Shown here one piece after another: positions 59,827-64,000 of a DNA stretch of 64,000 bases. This DNA comes from Corbicula japonica (Eukaryota; Mollusca; Bivalvia; Venerida; Cyrenidae): assembly GCA_038501625.1 (NCBI GenBank), contig JAZAYU010000010.1, positions 4,982,912-5,046,911 of the forward strand. The letters run 5' to 3'. A program made the translations under genes and the position numbers. Positions within the stretch are counted from its first letter, which is position 1. Every line of letters starts with the position of its first letter. A model generated the notes under the pieces. That model had not been told where the DNA came from. It made no database searches and saw only the letters and a program-made list of their open reading frames with translations.

Positions 59827-61932
59827 TTACGTAGTCCTATATTTCCGCCATATAACGATCAGTTGTCATGTTTTACCGTTCCACCCGCAATAACGAGATC
59901 TTAATATTGTTCTGCAGGCCTGAGGAAATTTAACTAAAGCGATGCAAATAAATAAAAAAACGTGGGGCTCGAAACCGAGTCTGGTCTCAATTTCTTATTT
60001 TTCTTTTATTTCAAATAGGTACAGATCACTATGGTAGGCATACATATTTGCGAGGGTTGAAATTCAGGTTCCAACCATGTATGAATTGTTTGGCCAGATA
60101 AGAAGACCCCACAGATCCGAGCCTCCGTAATTGCGAGTATATGCAGAATATGGATTTCTTCTATTGCTAAACGTTACGTCGTCCTAAATCTCCACCATTT
60201 AATGAACAGTTTTTATGTTTTATATACCATTTTAATCGCAAGAACGAGGTCTTAAAATTATTCAGCATGCCGGAAGAGATCGCAACAAAGGAATCCAGGT
60301 TAAAGCGAAAGAAGAAGGGTTTTAATCCGAGGTTGGTCTCGGTTTCTGATATATATATTTTTCTAAGGGACATATCGTAAAGATAAACATACATATTTTC
60401 GAAGGTTTAAATTCCGGTTCCAACCATGTATGGATTGTTCGGCTAGTTTAGAAGACTGTCCAGATCCGAGCCTCCGTAATTGCGATTATATGCAGAATAT
60501 GGCATTTTTTCTCTTGGTAAAGATTACGTCGTCCTAAATCTCCGCCATTTCACGAACAGTTGTCATGTTTTATATACCATTTTACTCGCAATAAAGAAAT
60601 CTGAAAATTATTCTACAGGACTGAAGAGACCGCACTAATTCAAACCAGGTTAAAGCGAAAGAAGTAGGGCTCGAATCCGAGGCTGGTCTCGGTTTCTGAT
60701 ATTATTTCATGGAAAGAGTGACATATCGTAACGGTAAACATACGTGTTTGTGAGGGTTTAAATTCTGGTTCCAACCATATATAGATTGTTTGGCCAGCTT
60801 AGAAGACTGTACAGATCCGTGCCTCCGTAATTGCGATTATGGGCAGAATATGGATTTCTTCTATTGTTTAACGTTACGTCGTCCTAAATCTTCACCATTT
60901 TACGAACAGTTTTAATGTTTTATATACCATTTTAATCGCAAGAACGAGATCTTAAAATTATTCTACATACCAGAAGAGACCGCAACAAAGCAATCCTGGT
61001 TAAAGCGAAAGACGTAAGGCTCCAATCCGAGGCTGGTCTCGGTTTCTGATATTTATTTCATTAAAAGAGGGACATATCTTAAATGTAAACATATATGTTT
61101 GTGGGGGTTTAAATTCTGGTTCCAATCATATATAGATTGTTTGGCCAGCTTAGAAGACTGTACAGATCCGTGCCTCCGTAATTGCGATTATGTGCAGAAT
61201 ATGGATTTCTTCTATTGTTAAACGTCACGTCGTCCTAAATCTCCACCATTTTACGAACAGTTTTTATGTTTTATATACCATTTTAATCGCAACAACGAGA
61301 TCTTAAAATTATTCTGCATGCCGGAAGAGATCGCACCAAAGCAATCCAGGTTAAAGCGAAAGAAGGAGGGCTTTAATCCGAGGTTGGTCTCGGTTTCTGG
61401 TATCTTTTTTCTTTAAAATTTGGACATATCTTAAAGGTAAACATACAAATTTTCGAAGGTTTAAATTCCGGTTCCAACCATGTATGAATTGTTTGGCCAG
61501 CTTTGGAGACTGCACAGATCCGAGCCTCCGTAATTGCGAGTATATGCAGAATATGGCATTCTTTGTATAAGTAAACATAACGTATGTCGTCCTAAATCTC
61601 CGCCAGTTGATGAACAGTTTTCATGTTTTATATACCATTTTACTCGCAACAAAAGAGATCTGAAAATTATTCTACATACCAGAAGAGACCGCAACAAAGC
61701 AATCCAGGTTAAAGCGAAAGACGTAAGGCTCCAATCCGAGGCTGGTCTCGGTTTCTGATATTTATTTCATTAAAAGAGGGACATATCTTAAAGGTAAACA
61801 TATATGTTTGCGAAGGGTTTAAATTCTGATTCCAACCATGTATAGATTGTTTTACCAGCTTAGAAGACTGTACAGATCAGAGCCTTCGTAATTGCGTTTA
61901 TATGCAGAATATGGATTTGTTCTATCGTCAAA
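59827..61932. repeat. Satellite of about 350 bp, six units
   Basis: Units begin near 59827, 60173, 60525, 60872, 61224 and 61578 with TACGTCGTCCTAAATCTCC. Each has GAACAGTTTTTATGTTTTAT, AGGTTAAAGCGAAAGAAG, a CCGAGGCTGGTCTCGGTTTC inverted motif and TCCGAGCCTCCGTAATTGCG. The 350-bp period is constant within a few bases. It starts directly where the 65-bp satellite ends. Confidence 0.9.
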
Positions 61933-63010
61933 CATTACGCAGAATGCACTGCTGGACATTCAAAACATGCATAAGATCGAATTTCAAAGAATCAAGAAGG
62001 CCGCCAGGCTTTGAAAACTTAAAAAAAATTAAAGCTAGTTCTTGTTGATATTTTGCTTATTCACCCCTGAAATGTACATAACATGCTGAAAAAATCGATC
62101 TCAAGACATTTTTAAGATAAACATAAATTATGATAGATTTTAAGTTTAGGCCGCTAGGCAGCTAGGCCGCCAGGCTTCGAAAAGTTAAAAAAAATCAAAG
62201 CTAGTGTGGTAAACTTGAATTTTCCAAATTGCTTTTATGCTTGTTTGTTTAAAATACTTTGTGTTTGATCATTTTGTTTGCATAAATATGTTGTTTATAG
62301 TCTTGAGTAGGTTTCCTGAAAATTTGGTGCAGGTCGGTTAAGTATTTTGAGAATTATGCTGAAAAATGTATTTCAACTGCATCCCGACCCTGTCCTGGAA
62401 ATGCCAAAATGGAAAAAAGCTTCAAAGTCATTATTTTGCCATATTTGGGTGAAAATAGTTAGTTTATTTTGATTTTTATGACTTAAATTGCATTTTTGGA
62501 AAGTTTCACTTAATAATTTGATGTTTTAAAGGTGCTATCCTTAATTCCTTGTTTGTTTACTTTCTGCCAAATCTAGTCAAAGACAAGCAGGTGCTTGCAA
62601 TGGCCAAAATTCCTTAATATTTTCTTTATTTGGCAGACTTTGTATATAATTCATACATGAAAATGATTCTTATGACTTTGCCCATCTTTTAATGTTGTTT
62701 TCAGATTTTTATAGGAATTAAGGAACATGTAATTTCCAAAAATGGCTCTCTGATGTGACCATGTATTTTGGCAGCCATTTTGGGTCATTTTGCCAATTGT
62801 TGACAAGAATTTTTGATACCTGTTTTTAGCACTTATTTAAATGTGTTATCATATTATAATACATCCTTATGATGCAGAATTGGCCATAGATTTTATTTAA
62901 AAACTTTGTTTTATTTAACTATTTGTTATTTTTGTGCTTTTGATGAAAAAAGGGTTTTTTGCAGAATGGGCAGGGTTTTATGTCAATCATTAAGTAAGGC
63001 ATGGTTTAAT
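61933..63010. other. Non-coding stretch with short internal repeats
   Basis: AGGCCGCCAGGCTT occurs at about 61999 and 62168, each followed by an A-rich run and AAGCTAGT, so a segment was duplicated. CTTAATTCCTT and GGAATTAAGGAAC are short inverted motifs at 62541 and 62716. No long reading frame. Confidence 0.4.
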
Positions 63011-63015
63011 TTTGA

Positions 63016-63052
63016 CCAATCAGAGAGCTCCTCAAATTTGCCTCTATAAATA
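63016..63052 (+). promoter_or_regulatory. CCAAT box and TATA box
   Basis: CCAAT at 63016-63020 and TATAAATA at 63045-63052 have ordinary core-promoter spacing. It is the best-looking TATA promoter in the window. Confidence 0.5.
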
Positions 63053-63403
63053 CAGTAGCTAATAAGCATTGGGATGGCACTTCTGATTTGGACTTAAACC
63101 TTCTTGGTGGAAATTACTCTGGTAAAAATTTGGACTTTATTCTGATATTTTTGGGTAATAATTAAAGTATTAACTTTGGATAACATATCAGAATCTCTGA
63201 AATTTTGATAGAACCATCTTAACTGATAGAATTAAATCTAAAATATTTGTATCTGTATTTGGAACAATGCTAAAATAAGAAAGATCTTACATTTTTAAAA
63301 ATGTGGGCAAATTTATGATTATCTTAAGTTAGTGTAAATATGTTATATTCATAAAAGTACTCTATTCTGATATATTGCTTCAGAACTTACTTAATGAATC
63401 AAG

Positions 63404-63559
63404 ATGTGGTATCTTATTTTGGCACTGATTTTAAACTTTGTGTTATGTCTGGCAAGTTTACTGGTTGTTAGTGCTTCTCTAGTTGTTATATGTACTGCAT
63501 ATTATTACCAAGATCCTTATTTGAGTACTCTTGGCTGCAGAGTTATTGCCAGGTGTTAA
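63404..63559 (+). CDS. Small hydrophobic ORF (51 residues), unrecognised
   Basis: Reads MWYLILALILNFVLCLASLL and continues hydrophobic to residue 32, then a short polar tail with two cysteines. It could be one membrane segment or a signal anchor. It may instead lie in an intron: a possible donor (CTCTG|GTAAAA, 63120) and acceptors just before 63590 would remove it. No homologue comes to mind. Confidence 0.25.
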   Translation: MWYLILALILNFVLCLASLLVVSASLVVICTAYYYQDPYLSTLGCRVIARC

Positions 63560-63589
63560 ACTGTTAATCTTATAGGTATTCATTAGACC

Positions 63590-63820
63590 ATGTTATCAGA
63601 TCAGGACTTCGTTTATTTTGCCACAGAACTTATTGAAATATGTGAATTTATATTAGAAATTATACGCCAGTTACAAATATTGAGGACACTTGATCCTGAA
63701 AGTACGAGTTTCCTATTTGAACAATTTGAAGATGATATATTTATACTTGTTGTATTAAAAGACATTCTTGGGCCGTTGGAGCCACTGTCGAATCGCTTGG
63801 AGCAGTTACAGAATAGATAG
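63590..63820 (+). CDS. Small acidic helical ORF (76 residues), unrecognised
   Basis: From MLSDQDFVYFATELIEIC to NRLEQLQNR. Acidic and leucine/isoleucine-rich with heptad-like spacing (LIEICEFILEIIRQLQIL), so probably helical. ATAG and TTAG just upstream could be splice acceptors joining it to a leader exon near the TATA promoter. A polyadenylation signal follows about 100 bp later. The function is unknown. Confidence 0.35.
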   Translation: MLSDQDFVYFATELIEICEFILEIIRQLQILRTLDPESTSFLFEQFEDDIFILVVLKDILGPLEPLSNRLEQLQNR

Positions 63821-63921
63821 TATAAAACTGAACATGTGTTGTTGTGAAGTATTTGTGTTTAACTTCCTTAATTCCATAGCCCTAGAAAACGGTCTATAAA
63901 ACATTGGTTCCTTATATACCA

Positions 63922-63927
63922 AATAAA
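63922..63927 (+). terminator. Polyadenylation signal
   Basis: AATAAA in a run ACCAAATAAAAATA, in the right place to end a transcript carrying the 76-residue ORF. Confidence 0.4.
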
Positions 63928-64000
63928 AATATAAGTGGTGTCGGCTGACCTGACTGAAATCATTACTTCCTAATCTTAAATGTAGACCCTCTTCATGCTT

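Overview
The window is eukaryotic nuclear DNA: AT-rich, intron-rich and full of small non-autonomous transposons. The gene set (a cilium BBSome subunit, an SV2/SVOP-like transporter, a glutamate transporter) is animal. The dispersed repeats, such as elements opening ATGCCCCC and closing with a hairpin plus TTCTTG or TTCTAG, and fold-back repeats carrying GATCCAGATCAGC, look to me like those of bivalve molluscs, probably a heterodont clam. That placement rests on recall of repeat style, not on a search.

Four spliced genes can be read, plus one exon fragment. (1) BBS2, + strand, 1950-24291: thirteen exons covering the C-terminal part to the stop codon; the 5' exons lie left of the window. (2) A minus-strand first exon at 1-280 encodes a signal peptide and a coiled coil; if BBS2 is intact to the left, this gene sits inside one of its introns. 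(3) A minus-strand three-exon gene, 27843-31403, encodes a BPL_N (class I amidotransferase-like) protein with a large Cys/His-rich insertion. (4) Head-to-head with it, about 400 bp away, is a complete three-exon MFS transporter of the SV2/SVOP type, 31805-35937. (5) An excitatory amino acid transporter (SLC1 family), + strand, 45717-56743: eight exons, cut off by the window's right side just as the serine-rich HP1 motif begins.

Nearly everything else is repeat. Six elements share asymmetric inverted ends, internal tandem repeats and a 3' hairpin, which fits non-autonomous Helentrons (HINEs); one is nested in another, and a third holds a hAT element with a clear 8-bp target duplication. Two fold-back MITE families recur: a piggyBac-like one (TTAACCCTTT ends), mainly in and around BBS2 up to about 34 kb, and a near-perfect palindrome of about 135 bp in introns and spacers throughout. 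There is also a 2.56-kb element with terminal inverted repeats of about 480 bp, a mariner MITE, tRNA-derived SINE remnants, a 1.2-kb tandem duplication, and satellites at 57-62 kb.

The most unusual feature is at 47.4-48.9 kb: a 47-bp minisatellite whose unit is the exon-intron junction of glutamate transporter exon 2, giving about 30 tandem copies of a GC-type splice donor. At the right end, 63.0-63.9 kb, a CCAAT/TATA promoter, two small unrecognised ORFs and a polyadenylation signal form a compact possible transcription unit.
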